Part shown: positions 1 through 7,417 of the stretch, in pieces
How the letters are laid out: every line of letters begins with the position of its first letter
Numbering within the stretch: position 1 is the first letter of the stretch
NCBI GenBank assembly: GCA_964645285.1
Contig: CAZYDR010000086.1
Location: forward strand, 1 to 15,648
DNA length: 15,648 nucleotides
Direction: 5' to 3'
Origin: JAYZAP01 sp964645285
GTDB taxonomy: Bacteria > Pseudomonadota > Alphaproteobacteria > JAAXGF01
Translations under genes and position numbers: made by a program
The notes under the pieces: model-generated
The model's database searches: none
Told to the model about the DNA's origin: nothing
Seen by the model: the letters and a program-made list of their open reading frames with translations, nothing else

Positions 1-53
1 GGAATACACCTTAAATCCGCTGCCAAACTGTCCAACAATGTGGGACCACCTCA
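1..53. mobile_element. Possible right end of an insertion sequence (weak)
   Basis: The segment is less GC-rich than its surroundings and carries TGTCCAAC followed by GGGACCACCTCA. This is the general look of IS terminal sequence I associate with IS3-type elements. No transposase reading frame is visible because the window starts here. No matching inverted repeat was found near the IS remnant at the right edge. This is a resemblance only. Confidence 0.22.
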
Positions 54-114
54 GTAGTGGCCGAAGGGCACGTGAGTTCAGTGCAAGGTCACACAGAGCA
101 TCACGCCCTGTCGA

Positions 115-238
115 TTATGGATTAGTTCCCATCTCAACCTTCGCCCGCGCCACATAATCCCGCAGCTCCTCGTCAATCGCCGGGTCCATGGGCGGCTGCT
201 CATAGTCCCGCAGGAGCTGCTTCCACACCCGGTTAGCG
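115..238 (-). pseudogene. 3' terminal fragment of an MttB-family methyltransferase gene
   Basis: On the minus strand, about 36 codons reproduce the C-terminus of the complete MttB-like protein encoded at 1377-2897, including the segment around DYEQPPMDPAIDEELRDY. Over 131-238 the DNA matches 1387-1494 with 10 differences in 108 bases. Nine are synonymous third-position changes, and the tenth changes one Leu to Val. Homology stops abruptly at 238/239, and the last residues before the stop also differ (GTNP instead of VA). No start codon or upstream body belongs to it, so it is a broken relic. The pattern fits a fragment of a homologue that diverged while still selected, not a fresh copy drifting freely. 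Confidence 0.85.
131..238 (-). repeat. 108-bp direct repeat, copy 1 (mttB 3' end)
   Basis: Same orientation as 1387-1494, with 98 of 108 bases identical by manual alignment. The two copies flank the flavin monooxygenase gene, about 1.26 kb apart, so recombination between them could delete or duplicate that gene. Confidence 0.9.
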
Positions 239-401
239 CTCACCGCTTCCCACGCTACCATATTTACAACACCCCAACCACCAGCGAGAATACTCCCGGA
301 GCAAACGCCGGGACAAGGCGTGGCGCGGGTTTGTTGGGGTCGTGTGGTTTCACCAGGGGCGGCCATGAGATCACCCCCCAATTCATAAGGAGCACCGCGC
401 C

Positions 402-1370
402 ATGTCGGTTATGGATCAGTTCAGCGTTGTTGCGTTTCCCTGGGGCAAAGAGATCATCACGGTCGAGCGGCTGGCCGATGTGGCGCGCCATGCGGAGTGG
501 CTGGATTTTCATTCGGTCAACCTGCCCATGGTCAACGTCTCGCTGCCCGACGACGACCTGTTCGCCACCTTCGAACACAACCACATCCTCGAGCCGGTGG
601 TGGTGATGACCGCCATGATCATGGCGACCAGCCACATCCGCATCTGCTCCGACGCCTTCCCACTGCCCCTGCTGCCGCCCTATCACTGGGCCAAGACCAT
701 CGCGGTGATGGACCAGTTGTCGGACGGGCGGATCATCGCCGGGATGTGTCCGGGCTACGGCAAGGCCCAGTTCGAGGCCTATGGCGAGAGCCTCAAGGGC
801 CGCGGCCGGCTGTGCGACGAGCAGCTTGAGATCATTACCCGCCTGTGGACCGAGGACGCGGTCAGCTATGAGGGTGAGCGATATAGCCTGAGCGCCATGA
901 CCTGCGAGCCCAAGCCGGTGCAGAAACCCTATCCGCCGATCTGGTGGGCCGGGGCCAAGGCGAGTATTCCACGCGCGGCGCGCTATGCCGAATGTTTCGA
1001 TCCGTTCGTGCCGACCTTCGACGAGCTGCGCAACGTCTATGCCCCGGCGCTGGCGGCGGAGTGCGAGAAATGGGGCACCAAAACCAGGCTCGGAGCCTGG
1101 ATCTATTGCTACATCACCCCCGATGGGGAGCTATCGGGCGAAGCGGTCAACAGCCACTTCGCCGGCACCTATTTCTCGGACCGGTCCGAGCTGCCCCAAT
1201 CGGTAGCCATGGCCGGCTCGCCGGCCCAGTGCGCCGCAAAGATTCGCGAATACCAGGACGCCGGCCTGTCGCAGTTCATCCTCGACTTCCAGCAGCACGG
1301 CGTGAAGTCAACCGCCGACTCCATGGCCCAGATGACCCTGTTCCGCGAGTTGGTGGTGCCGTTGTTGTAG
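402..1370 (+). CDS. Luciferase-like (LLM class) flavin-dependent monooxygenase
   Basis: A 322-residue member of the bacterial luciferase-like superfamily: TIM-barrel enzymes that use reduced flavin (FMN or F420) and usually oxygen to oxidise small organic substrates in the cytoplasm. The family signature AKTIAVMDQLSDGR, followed by IIAGMCPGYG, lies at residues 97-120, and the KPYPPIWWAG strand typical of the barrel core lies near 175-184. Length is normal for a single-subunit LLM protein. The ATG at 402 is preceded by AAGGAG at 387-392, nine bases upstream; an ATG four codons in is a less likely start. It converges on the MttB-like gene with only six bases between stop codons. The substrate cannot be read from the sequence; the neighbours suggest a methylated amine or a breakdown product, by inference only. 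Confidence 0.88.
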   Translation: MSVMDQFSVVAFPWGKEIITVERLADVARHAEWLDFHSVNLPMVNVSLPDDDLFATFEHNHILEPVVVMTAMIMATSHIRICSDAFPLPLLPPYHWAKTIAVMDQLSDGRIIAGMCPGYGKAQFEAYGESLKGRGRLCDEQLEIITRLWTEDAVSYEGERYSLSAMTCEPKPVQKPYPPIWWAGAKASIPRAARYAECFDPFVPTFDELRNVYAPALAAECEKWGTKTRLGAWIYCYITPDGELSGEAVNSHFAGTYFSDRSELPQSVAMAGSPAQCAAKIREYQDAGLSQFILDFQQHGVKSTADSMAQMTLFRELVVPLL

Positions 1371-1376
1371 AAGGCC

Positions 1377-2897
1377 TCACGCCACCATCTCAAGCTTCGC
1401 CCGCGCCACATAATCCCGCAGTTCCTCGTCGATGGCCGGGTCCATGGGTGGCTGCTCGTAATCGCGCAGGAGTTGCTTCCACACCCGGTTGGCGTGTTCC
1501 ATGGTGGTCGGGCCGCCGGCCTCCTCCCAGGTCTCGAAATTGCGCCAGTCCGACACCAGGGGCGGGTAGAACGCACTCTCGTAGCGCTCCAGGGTGTGGG
1601 CGGCGCCGAAGAAGTGACCACCGTGACCGACTTCGGCGATGGCGCCTAACGCCAGGGTGTCGTCGCTGACCTCGATGCCCTCCAGGGTCAGGGCCATCAT
1701 CTGCAGCATTTCGGCGTCGACGATGAGCTTCTCGAACGACGCAGTCAGGCCGCCCTCGAGCCAGCCGGCGGCGTGGAAGATGAAATTAGCGTGGCCCGTG
1801 ACCGCGCCCCACAGGGACATCTGGCTCTCGTAGGCGGACTGGGCGTCGACCGTGTTCGACGCCGTGGTGTTGCTTGAACGGTAGGGCACGCCGTAGCGCC
1901 TGGCAAGCTGGCCGCCGGCCTGGGCCGCCATGGTGTATTCCGGGGTGCCGAAGGCCGGGGCCCCGGATTTCATGTCGACGTTGGAGGTGAAGCCGCCGTA
2001 GACCACCGGGCAGCCCTGGCGCACCACCTGGACCAGGGTCATGCCGAACAGGGCCTCGGCGTTTTGCAGGGTCAGCGCCCCGGCAATGGTCACCGGGGCC
2101 ATGGCGCCCGAGAGGGTGAAGGGCGTCACGGTCACCGGCTGGTTGTCGCGGGCCAGCTCGATCAGCCCGTCGGCCATGGCGGCGTCGAGCACCAGGGGTG
2201 AGTTGGTGTTGATGTTGCCGAAGGTGACGGCCTGGTTGTCGACCTCATGGGGTTTGAGACCCTGGGCGATGCGCGCCATGTCGATGCCGTGACGGGCACG
2301 TTTCGAGCCCAGCAGCCAGCAGCCGGTAACCTTGTCCTGGAGGCTAAGCGCGGCATAGCCGGTGTCGAGATGGCGGGTCTCGGGCGGCAGATCGAGGGGC
2401 TCGAAGGCGCCGCCCGAGGCCATGTGGATAATATCGAGGCCCTGGCACACCTTGGTGAAGTCGCGGACCTCGGCCATGGTGCCGGCGCGGCGGCCGCGGT
2501 CCATGTCGGAGACGAAGGACGGCCCGCCGACCGGCTCGAAGGTGATGGCGTTGCCGCCGATCAGCAGGTTGTGGGCCGGATTGCGGGCGTGGATGGTGAA
2601 CGTGGCCGGAGCGTGGGCCATGTATTCCTCGATCATGGCGGGGTCCATGCGCACGGTCATGGTGGCGTGGTCAACCTCGGCCCCGGCGTCGGCGAGAATC
2701 TGGCGGGTGTTTTCGCCGTCGACCCGGAAGCCGGTCTCGGCCAGCACCCGCAGCGAGGCGTGATGGATGGCCTCGACCTGATCGGCGCTCAGCACTTCGA
2801 TGGGCGGGTGGGAATTGACCACCTTGCGCCACGGCAGGGTGTTGACAGATTGGCTCTGCTGGCGCCGTTTGCGCCGCGTGCTGTCGGGTCTCGCCAT
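1377..2897 (-). CDS. MttB-family (trimethylamine methyltransferase-like) protein, non-pyrrolysine
   Basis: About 506 residues, matching the trimethylamine methyltransferase (MttB) superfamily. Characterised members move a methyl group from a quaternary or tertiary amine to a cob(I)alamin-bearing corrinoid protein. The Arg/Lys-rich N-terminus (MARPDSTRRKRR) and core blocks (GNINTNSPLVLD near 228-238, VTPFTLSGAMAPVTIAGAL near 257-275, the FHAAGWLEGGL region near 374-384) are family hallmarks. No in-frame amber codon is present, so this belongs with the pyrrolysine-lacking homologues. Studied examples of those act on glycine betaine, proline betaine, carnitine or gamma-butyrobetaine. I start at the ATG at 2897, because the typical basic N-terminus begins there; an upstream ATG at 2936 is possible. 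No corrinoid protein gene is nearby. Substrate unknown. Confidence 0.88.
   Translation of the reverse strand: MARPDSTRRKRRQQSQSVNTLPWRKVVNSHPPIEVLSADQVEAIHHASLRVLAETGFRVDGENTRQILADAGAEVDHATMTVRMDPAMIEEYMAHAPATFTIHARNPAHNLLIGGNAITFEPVGGPSFVSDMDRGRRAGTMAEVRDFTKVCQGLDIIHMASGGAFEPLDLPPETRHLDTGYAALSLQDKVTGCWLLGSKRARHGIDMARIAQGLKPHEVDNQAVTFGNINTNSPLVLDAAMADGLIELARDNQPVTVTPFTLSGAMAPVTIAGALTLQNAEALFGMTLVQVVRQGCPVVYGGFTSNVDMKSGAPAFGTPEYTMAAQAGGQLARRYGVPYRSSNTTASNTVDAQSAYESQMSLWGAVTGHANFIFHAAGWLEGGLTASFEKLIVDAEMLQMMALTLEGIEVSDDTLALGAIAEVGHGGHFFGAAHTLERYESAFYPPLVSDWRNFETWEEAGGPTTMEHANRVWKQLLRDYEQPPMDPAIDEELRDYVARAKLEMVA
1387..1494 (-). repeat. 108-bp direct repeat, copy 2 (3' end of the intact mttB-like gene)
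   Basis: The resident copy of the repeat, forming codons for the last residues of the intact protein. Copy 1 lies at 131-238 in the same orientation. Confidence 0.9.
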
Positions 2898-2963
2898 GGC
2901 CGAAAATCCGTGTTGTATTGGGGCGGAGAAGATCACTGATGGACAGTTCTGTCTATCGATGAA
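2898..2963. promoter_or_regulatory. Divergent intergenic region with a short palindrome
   Basis: This 66-base gap separates the divergent mttB-like gene and FAD oxidoreductase gene, so it must hold both start regions unless promoters lie inside the genes. It contains the inverted repeat GACAG-TT-CTGTC at 2942-2953, a plausible but unproven operator half-site pair. Neither start has a strong ribosome binding site. No regulator gene is in the window. Confidence 0.35.
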
Positions 2964-4301
2964 ATGCTCGGGTTTATGGCGACAACGACAGTCAAGAATC
3001 TACCCAACGACGACCGTACCAACGGTTGGGCAAACATCCTTCCCGAGCGGGTTCCGAACCCATCGCTGGCCGGCGACGTGACTGTCGATTGGGCGGTCAT
3101 CGGCGCCGGGTTCGCCGGCCTCGCCGCGGCCCGGCGTCTGGCTGAGAACCGGCCCAACGACGCCATTGCTCTGATCGACGCCCAGCGGGTCGGCGACGGC
3201 GCCTCGGCGCGCAACTCGGGCTTCGTCATCGACCTAGCCCACAACGTCGGATCGGCCGATCAGGCCGACCTGGACGCCGCCCGCCGGTCGACCCGCCTCA
3301 GCCGCGCGGCGACGCGTTCCCTGGACGACATCGTCACCGCCAACCAGATCCAGTGCGACTGGAGCCGCCGGGGCCAGCACATGTCGGCGGTGTCAGGCCA
3401 GGGCGAGGGCTTTCTCGAAGGCTTTACCGAAGAGCTCGACGCCCTGGGCGAGCCCTACCGGGTGCTGGATTCCAAGGCCCTGGCCGGCGAGCTCGGCACC
3501 GGCTATTTCCGCGCCGCGGTCCATACGCCCGGCACCATCCTCATGCAGCCCGCCGCCCTGGTGCGCGGCCTCGGCGACACCCTGCCGGGCAACGCCACGG
3601 TCTTTGAGCAGTCGCCGGTCACCGCCATCGACTACGGCGAGCCGGTGCGGCTCACCACCGCCGACGGCACCCTGACGGCGGCGAAGATCATCCTGGCGGT
3701 CAACGGCTTCGCCCCCGAGTTCGACCAGTACCGCGGTCAGGTCTTCCCGGTCCGCGCCTTCGCCAGCCTGACCCGGCAACTCACCGACGCCGAAGTCGCG
3801 GCGCTGGGCGGTCAGGGCGACTGGGGGGTGGTGCCGACCAACGCCTTCGCCGGGGCGACCCTGCGCCACACCCGGGACAACCGCCTGCTGTTTCGCCAGA
3901 ACATCGGCTACGCCACCCGCCTGTCCACCGACCAATCGGTCTACCAGGCGATCCAGCACAGCCACCTACCGCTGTTCCGGGCGCGCTATCCCATGCTGCC
4001 CGACGTCACCTTCGATCACACCTGGGTCGGCTTCCTGTGCATGTCGCGCAACTTCGCGCCGGGCTTCAGCCAGCCGGCGGCCAATGTCTATACCGCCGTG
4101 TGCCAGAACGCCGTCGGCGCCACCAAGGGCACCATCGCCGGCATGCTGGCGGCGGATCTCGCCTGCGGCGAGGACAACCCACTGATCAAAGACATGGACG
4201 CCCTCGGCCAGCCCGAACGGCTGCCGCCGCGCCCGTTCCTCGACATCGGTGCCTGGGCCGCCGTCAAATGGTGGGGCTGGCAGGGACGCAGCGAGAGATA
4301 G
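2964..4301 (+). CDS. FAD-dependent amine/amino acid oxidoreductase (DadA/PuuB type)
   Basis: A 445-residue DAO-fold flavoenzyme that resembles gamma-glutamylputrescine oxidase (PuuB) and related amine oxidoreductases. The FAD-binding VIGAGFAGLAAARRL motif is at residues 45-59 and the GDGASARNSGF loop at 77-87. The C-terminal region has the expected W-G-F-x-x-x-S-R block, then AVCQNAVGATKGTIAGMLAAD, which closes the flavin site, so this FAD domain is complete. Such enzymes oxidise a C-N bond of a secondary or primary amine. The ATG at 2964 is used; ATG 2976 is a reasonable alternative, and neither has a good Shine-Dalgarno. It lies 19 bases upstream of the FAD-GcvT fusion gene and probably shares a transcript with it. 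Together they suggest stepwise oxidation of N-methylated or N-substituted amines. The exact substrate is unknown. Confidence 0.88.
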   Translation: MLGFMATTTVKNLPNDDRTNGWANILPERVPNPSLAGDVTVDWAVIGAGFAGLAAARRLAENRPNDAIALIDAQRVGDGASARNSGFVIDLAHNVGSADQADLDAARRSTRLSRAATRSLDDIVTANQIQCDWSRRGQHMSAVSGQGEGFLEGFTEELDALGEPYRVLDSKALAGELGTGYFRAAVHTPGTILMQPAALVRGLGDTLPGNATVFEQSPVTAIDYGEPVRLTTADGTLTAAKIILAVNGFAPEFDQYRGQVFPVRAFASLTRQLTDAEVAALGGQGDWGVVPTNAFAGATLRHTRDNRLLFRQNIGYATRLSTDQSVYQAIQHSHLPLFRARYPMLPDVTFDHTWVGFLCMSRNFAPGFSQPAANVYTAVCQNAVGATKGTIAGMLAADLACGEDNPLIKDMDALGQPERLPPRPFLDIGAWAAVKWWGWQGRSER

Positions 4302-4302
4302 A

Positions 4303-4310
4303 GGGAGGAG
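4303..4310 (+). promoter_or_regulatory. Ribosome binding site fixing the FAD-GcvT start
   Basis: GGGAGGAG lies ten bases before the ATG at 4321. It supports that start over an in-frame ATG at 4249 that would lie inside the preceding gene. Confidence 0.8.
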
Positions 4311-4320
4311 ATTAGGGATC

Positions 4321-6594
4321 ATGCAAAGCCATGCCAAGGTCGTTGTCATCGGCGGCGGGGTCGTTGGTTGTTCGATCCTGTTTCACCTCGCCAAGTTCGG
4401 CTGGAAGGACGCGGTGCTGCTCGAGCGTGACGAATTGACCTCGGGCTCGTCGTGGCACGCGGCGGGGCAGATCCATACCATTTCGTCGGACCCCAACATC
4501 TCCCGGCTTCAGGGCTACACAATCAATCTCTACAAGGAGATTGAGGAGACCTCGGGCCAGTCGGTGAGCATGCATTCCACCGGCGGGTTTTATCTCGCCT
4601 CCGACGAGGACTGGCACGACTATCTCAAGCGTGAGCGCTCCAAGGCCCGCTACATGGGCCTCGACCAGGAGTTCATCTCCGTCGAGGAAGCCGCCCGGCG
4701 TCACCCGCTGATAGACCCGAGTCGCTATGTCGCCGCCTTGTGGGACCCGCTGGACGGCGACATCGACCCGTCCGGCGTGACCTACGCCTATGCCAAGTCG
4801 GCGCAACACTACGGCGCCAAGTTCCACACCCACAGCCCGGTAGTCGAGACCAACCAGCGCCCCGACGGCACCTGGGACGTGGTCACGCCCAAAGGTACCA
4901 TCAACGCCGAAATGATCGTCAACGCCGGCGGCCTGTGGGCCCGCGAGCTGGGCCACTTGGCCGGCGTCGATCTGCCGGTGCAGCCCATGGAGCACCACTT
5001 CCTGATCACCGAGACCATCCCCGAGATCGCCGAGCGCAGCGCCGCTGACCCCATCGCCCGGCTGCCCGCCGGCATCGACTACGAGGGCAACATCTACTTC
5101 CGCCAGGAACAACAGGGCATGCTGCTCGGCACCTATGAGCCGAGCTCGACCCCTTGGAAAGTCGCCGGCACGCACCAGGACTTCAGCATGGAGCTGCTGC
5201 CCCCCGACCTCGACCGCATCGCCGATCGCCTGGAGATGGCCTTCGAGCGCATTCCGGCATTGGGGCGCGCCGGCATCAAGCAGATCATCAACGGCCCCTT
5301 CACCTTCGGCCCCTTCGCCACGCCCGAATGGGGCACCACCAAAGCGTCGGAGAACTACGAGCGCCGCTTCAAGCTGACCTTCCCCAACGAGACCCTGCCC
5401 AAGGGCCGCCGCCAGGCGACCACGGCACTTTACGACCGCTTGGTCGCGCGCGGCGCGGTCATGGGCGATGCCTTCGGCCTGGAGAACGTGCTGTGGTTCG
5501 CCAACGGCCCCGACGACGCCCATGAGGAACCGACCTTCAAACGCTCCCGCGCCCACGACTACGTGGCCGCCGAGGTCACCGCCGTGCGCGAGGCCGTCGG
5601 CGCTGTCGAGATCGCCAACTTCGCCAAGCACGAATTCACCGGTCCCGGTTCCCGCGCGTTCCTCGATTACGTACTCGCCGGGCGCGTTCCCAAGCCCGGC
5701 CGCCTCAACCTCACCCCCATGCTGACGCCCAAGGGCAAGCTCTACGGCGACCTCACCGTGGCCTGCCTCGACGACGAAACCTTCATGCTGTTCGGCTCCG
5801 GCGCCGCCCAGGAAATGCACCGGCGCTGGTTCGACCAGCATTTGGAGGGCCGCGACGATTTCACCTACCGCAACCGCTCCGACGAGTTCCACGGTATCGG
5901 TATCGCAGGGCCCAACTCGCGCGAGCTATTGTCGAGTATCTGCCGCCTCGACGTCGCTGGCAACGCCCTCAAGTTCCGCGACGTGCGCCGCACCCATGTG
6001 GGCGGTGTGCCGGTGATCCTCAACCGCATCTCGTTCTCCGGCGAACTCGGCTTTGAGATCTACTGCCCGCCCCAGTTCCAGCTCCGCCTGTTCGAGGCCA
6101 TCGAGGAGGCCGGCACGGACCTCGGCCTCAAGCTCTACGGCGCCCGCGCCCTAATGGCCCTGCGACTGGAAAAGAACTGGGGCGCCTGGACCCTCGATTT
6201 CCGCCCCGACTATACCGCCGCCCAATCGGGCCTCGACATCTTCATTCAATGGGACAAGGACTTCATCGGCAAAGCCGCCGCCGAGGCCGAGGCCGCCACT
6301 GGCCCGGACAAGAAGCTGGTGACCATGGTCATCGACACGAGTAACGCCGAAGGCACTGGCGACATCGACGTCTCCAACGACGAAGCCATCTTCAAGGACG
6401 GCGATTGCGTCGGCTACATAACCTCCGGCGGCTACGCCCACCATGTCGGCAAAAGCATGGCGCTGGGCTACGTCCCGCCGGAACTGGCGGTGGATGATAC
6501 GGAGCTGGAGGTGGAAATTTTGGGTGCGAAGTACCCAGCGCGGGTGACGAGCACGGCGCTGTATGATCCCAATGGCGGGCGTATGCGCGGGTGA
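4321..6594 (+). CDS. Dimethylglycine/sarcosine dehydrogenase-type FAD-GcvT fusion with an internal FAD-domain gap
   Basis: A 757-residue two-domain enzyme. Family members oxidatively remove an N-methyl group from dimethylglycine or sarcosine and pass the C1 unit to tetrahydrofolate in the GcvT half. The N-terminus has the FAD motif VVIGGGVVG (7-16) and SSWHAAG with His46, equivalent to the covalent-FAD histidine of mitochondrial DMGDH. From about residue 412 on, the aminomethyltransferase domain is complete, with GELGFEIY near 574-581 and a C-terminal barrel ending near 747. In relatives, the INGP-x-T motif is followed by about 55-60 residues that close the FAD pocket (NYWVA, glycine-rich helix, DWxxxGEP). 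Here INGPFTFGP (323-331) runs straight into FATPEW (332-337). The dehydrogenase half may therefore be impaired. The frame is open throughout. Exact substrate is inferred. Confidence 0.87.
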   Translation: MQSHAKVVVIGGGVVGCSILFHLAKFGWKDAVLLERDELTSGSSWHAAGQIHTISSDPNISRLQGYTINLYKEIEETSGQSVSMHSTGGFYLASDEDWHDYLKRERSKARYMGLDQEFISVEEAARRHPLIDPSRYVAALWDPLDGDIDPSGVTYAYAKSAQHYGAKFHTHSPVVETNQRPDGTWDVVTPKGTINAEMIVNAGGLWARELGHLAGVDLPVQPMEHHFLITETIPEIAERSAADPIARLPAGIDYEGNIYFRQEQQGMLLGTYEPSSTPWKVAGTHQDFSMELLPPDLDRIADRLEMAFERIPALGRAGIKQIINGPFTFGPFATPEWGTTKASENYERRFKLTFPNETLPKGRRQATTALYDRLVARGAVMGDAFGLENVLWFANGPDDAHEEPTFKRSRAHDYVAAEVTAVREAVGAVEIANFAKHEFTGPGSRAFLDYVLAGRVPKPGRLNLTPMLTPKGKLYGDLTVACLDDETFMLFGSGAAQEMHRRWFDQHLEGRDDFTYRNRSDEFHGIGIAGPNSRELLSSICRLDVAGNALKFRDVRRTHVGGVPVILNRISFSGELGFEIYCPPQFQLRLFEAIEEAGTDLGLKLYGARALMALRLEKNWGAWTLDFRPDYTAAQSGLDIFIQWDKDFIGKAAAEAEAATGPDKKLVTMVIDTSNAEGTGDIDVSNDEAIFKDGDCVGYITSGGYAHHVGKSMALGYVPPELAVDDTELEVEILGAKYPARVTSTALYDPNGGRMRG

Positions 6595-6621
6595 ATTGCG
6601 GAATTAGTCGGAGGACACAGT

Positions 6622-7083
6622 TTGTCACGTTTATCGATCCGGCTGCTCAAGGCCGATGAAACGCCGCCTTGGGATTTGTTGCTTGAGGTCGACCCGACCC
6701 GGGGGAGGTGGAGGCGTACCTCGCGCGGGGGCGCTGTTATCTCGCGTTTAATGGCGGGCGGCTGGTCGGCGAGTTCGTGTTGATGGACACCCGGCCCATG
6801 TGGTGGAGATCATGAACATCGCTGTCGCGCCCGAGCTGCGACGCCGGGGAATCGGCACGCGATTGCTGCGCGCGGCGGTACGCCTGGCCCGCAAGCAGGG
6901 GCTGAGGCGCTCGACGTGGGGACGTGTAATTGCTGCTTTCGCGAGCTGGCGTTCTATCAGCGCTTCGGCTTTCGCATGACCGGCATCGACTGCGACTTTT
7001 TCGCCCGGCGCTCTAAGGTAATCGAGCGCATCGACGGCATCGTGGTCCGCGACATGGTGCATTTGTCGATAGAGCTGAATTAG
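6622..7083 (+). pseudogene. GNAT N-acetyltransferase, broken by three frameshifts
   Basis: Pieces in three frames read together as one GNAT acetyltransferase of about 150 residues, like Bacillus subtilis YvbK. These enzymes transfer acetyl from acetyl-CoA to an amine. The pieces are LLLEVDPTR, then EVEAYLARGRCYLAFNGG, then EIMNIAVAPELRRRGIGTRL (the acetyl-CoA loop), then LAFYQRFGFRMTGIDCDFF and VRDMVHLSIELN. One base appears to be missing at each of three places: near 6703, 6798 and 6899-6901. The probable start is TTG 6622 behind GGAGG at 6610-6614, 27 bases after the FAD-GcvT stop, so it was likely the last gene of that operon. The flanking genes are intact, which argues for real decay, but sequencing error cannot be excluded from one sequence. 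Confidence 0.82.
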
Positions 7084-7094
7084 AAAGCAGGTTG

Positions 7095-7182
7095 GACCAC
7101 CAAGGCACGAAGACACCAAGAAGCTAAGGAGAATTACCTTCGGCCAAGAACTTTCTGCTCTGTGTCTTGGTGCCTTGGTGGA
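7095..7182. repeat. Palindromic element 1, 8-bp-unit arms, between convergent genes
   Basis: The left arm GACCACCAAGGCACGAAGAC (7095-7114) pairs with the right arm near 7160-7183 with 20 of 23 positions complementary, and weaker pairing continues inward. The arms are degenerate 8-bp units (ACCAAGGC, ACGAAGAC, ACCAAGAA). The innermost right-arm unit reads ACAGAGCA on the opposite strand, the unit type of element 2. It sits between the stop of the GNAT relic and the stop of the DUF1192 gene, where a long hairpin could end transcription in both directions. Related intergenic palindromes occur in many bacterial genomes. No encoded protein was seen. Confidence 0.85.
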
Positions 7183-7191
7183 CGAAACTAC

Positions 7192-7377
7192 TTAACTCTT
7201 AAATACCGATTCCGCATCCCCGCGCGCCGATTGCTTTTCGGCGATGGCCTCGCGGGCGCGGGCGATTTCGGCTTCCAGTTCGGCGATGTAGTTGTTGAGC
7301 GCCTCAAGGGACATCAGGGCGAGGTTTTTCGGCGGCTGCTTTCGCTCGACGTGTTGGAGTTCAAGGTCGTCGTCCAT
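7192..7377 (-). CDS. DUF1192 family small protein
   Basis: A 61-residue acidic and basic protein with the DUF1192 pattern: an N-terminal MDDD, a central LNNYIAELEAEIARAREAIAEK coiled-coil-like helix (with the ELEAEIAR core), and the characteristic C-terminal FKS ending. The family is small, widespread in Alphaproteobacteria and of unknown function; it has no signal peptide or membrane segment. The ATG at 7377 follows a purine-rich GAGGGGAGAG sequence, a good ribosome binding site. It lies 40 bases downstream of the hydroxyacid dehydrogenase on the same strand and probably shares its transcript. The downstream end abuts palindromic element 1 by nine bases. Confidence 0.85.
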   Translation of the reverse strand: MDDDLELQHVERKQPPKNLALMSLEALNNYIAELEAEIARAREAIAEKQSARGDAESVFKS

Positions 7378-7417
7378 GGCTCTCCCCTCTCTATGCCCCT
7401 GCCGCCGCCAGTATACC

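Larger units (their letters stand above)
1..401. other. Stretch without an intact gene, left edge to flavin monooxygenase
   Basis: No intact gene is visible here. From left to right it holds a possible insertion-sequence end (1-53), about 60 bases I cannot explain (54-114), a fragment of the 3' end of an mttB-like gene on the minus strand (115-238), and about 160 bases of leader before the flavin monooxygenase. The leader contains a small hairpin (CCGG-type arms around 296-300 and 309-313) and a clear ribosome binding site at 387-392. I see no convincing promoter boxes. The patchwork suggests a site of repeated rearrangement. Confidence 0.6.

Noticed and set aside
2247..2939. Plus-strand open frame opposite the first MttB-like gene
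   Set aside because: Gly/His/Val-rich antisense shadow; the minus-strand product matches a known family along its length.
4302..4320. Glycine riboswitch before the GcvT-containing gene
   Set aside because: The gap to the upstream gene is only 19 bases and holds just a ribosome binding site; the 66-base divergent gap further up is also too short for one.
4312..5892. Long open frame of over 500 codons on the minus strand opposite the FAD-GcvT gene
   Set aside because: Its translation is low-complexity Gly/Val/Ala sequence with no family resemblance, as expected for a shadow of a high-GC gene. The plus strand encodes recognisable FAD and GcvT domains.
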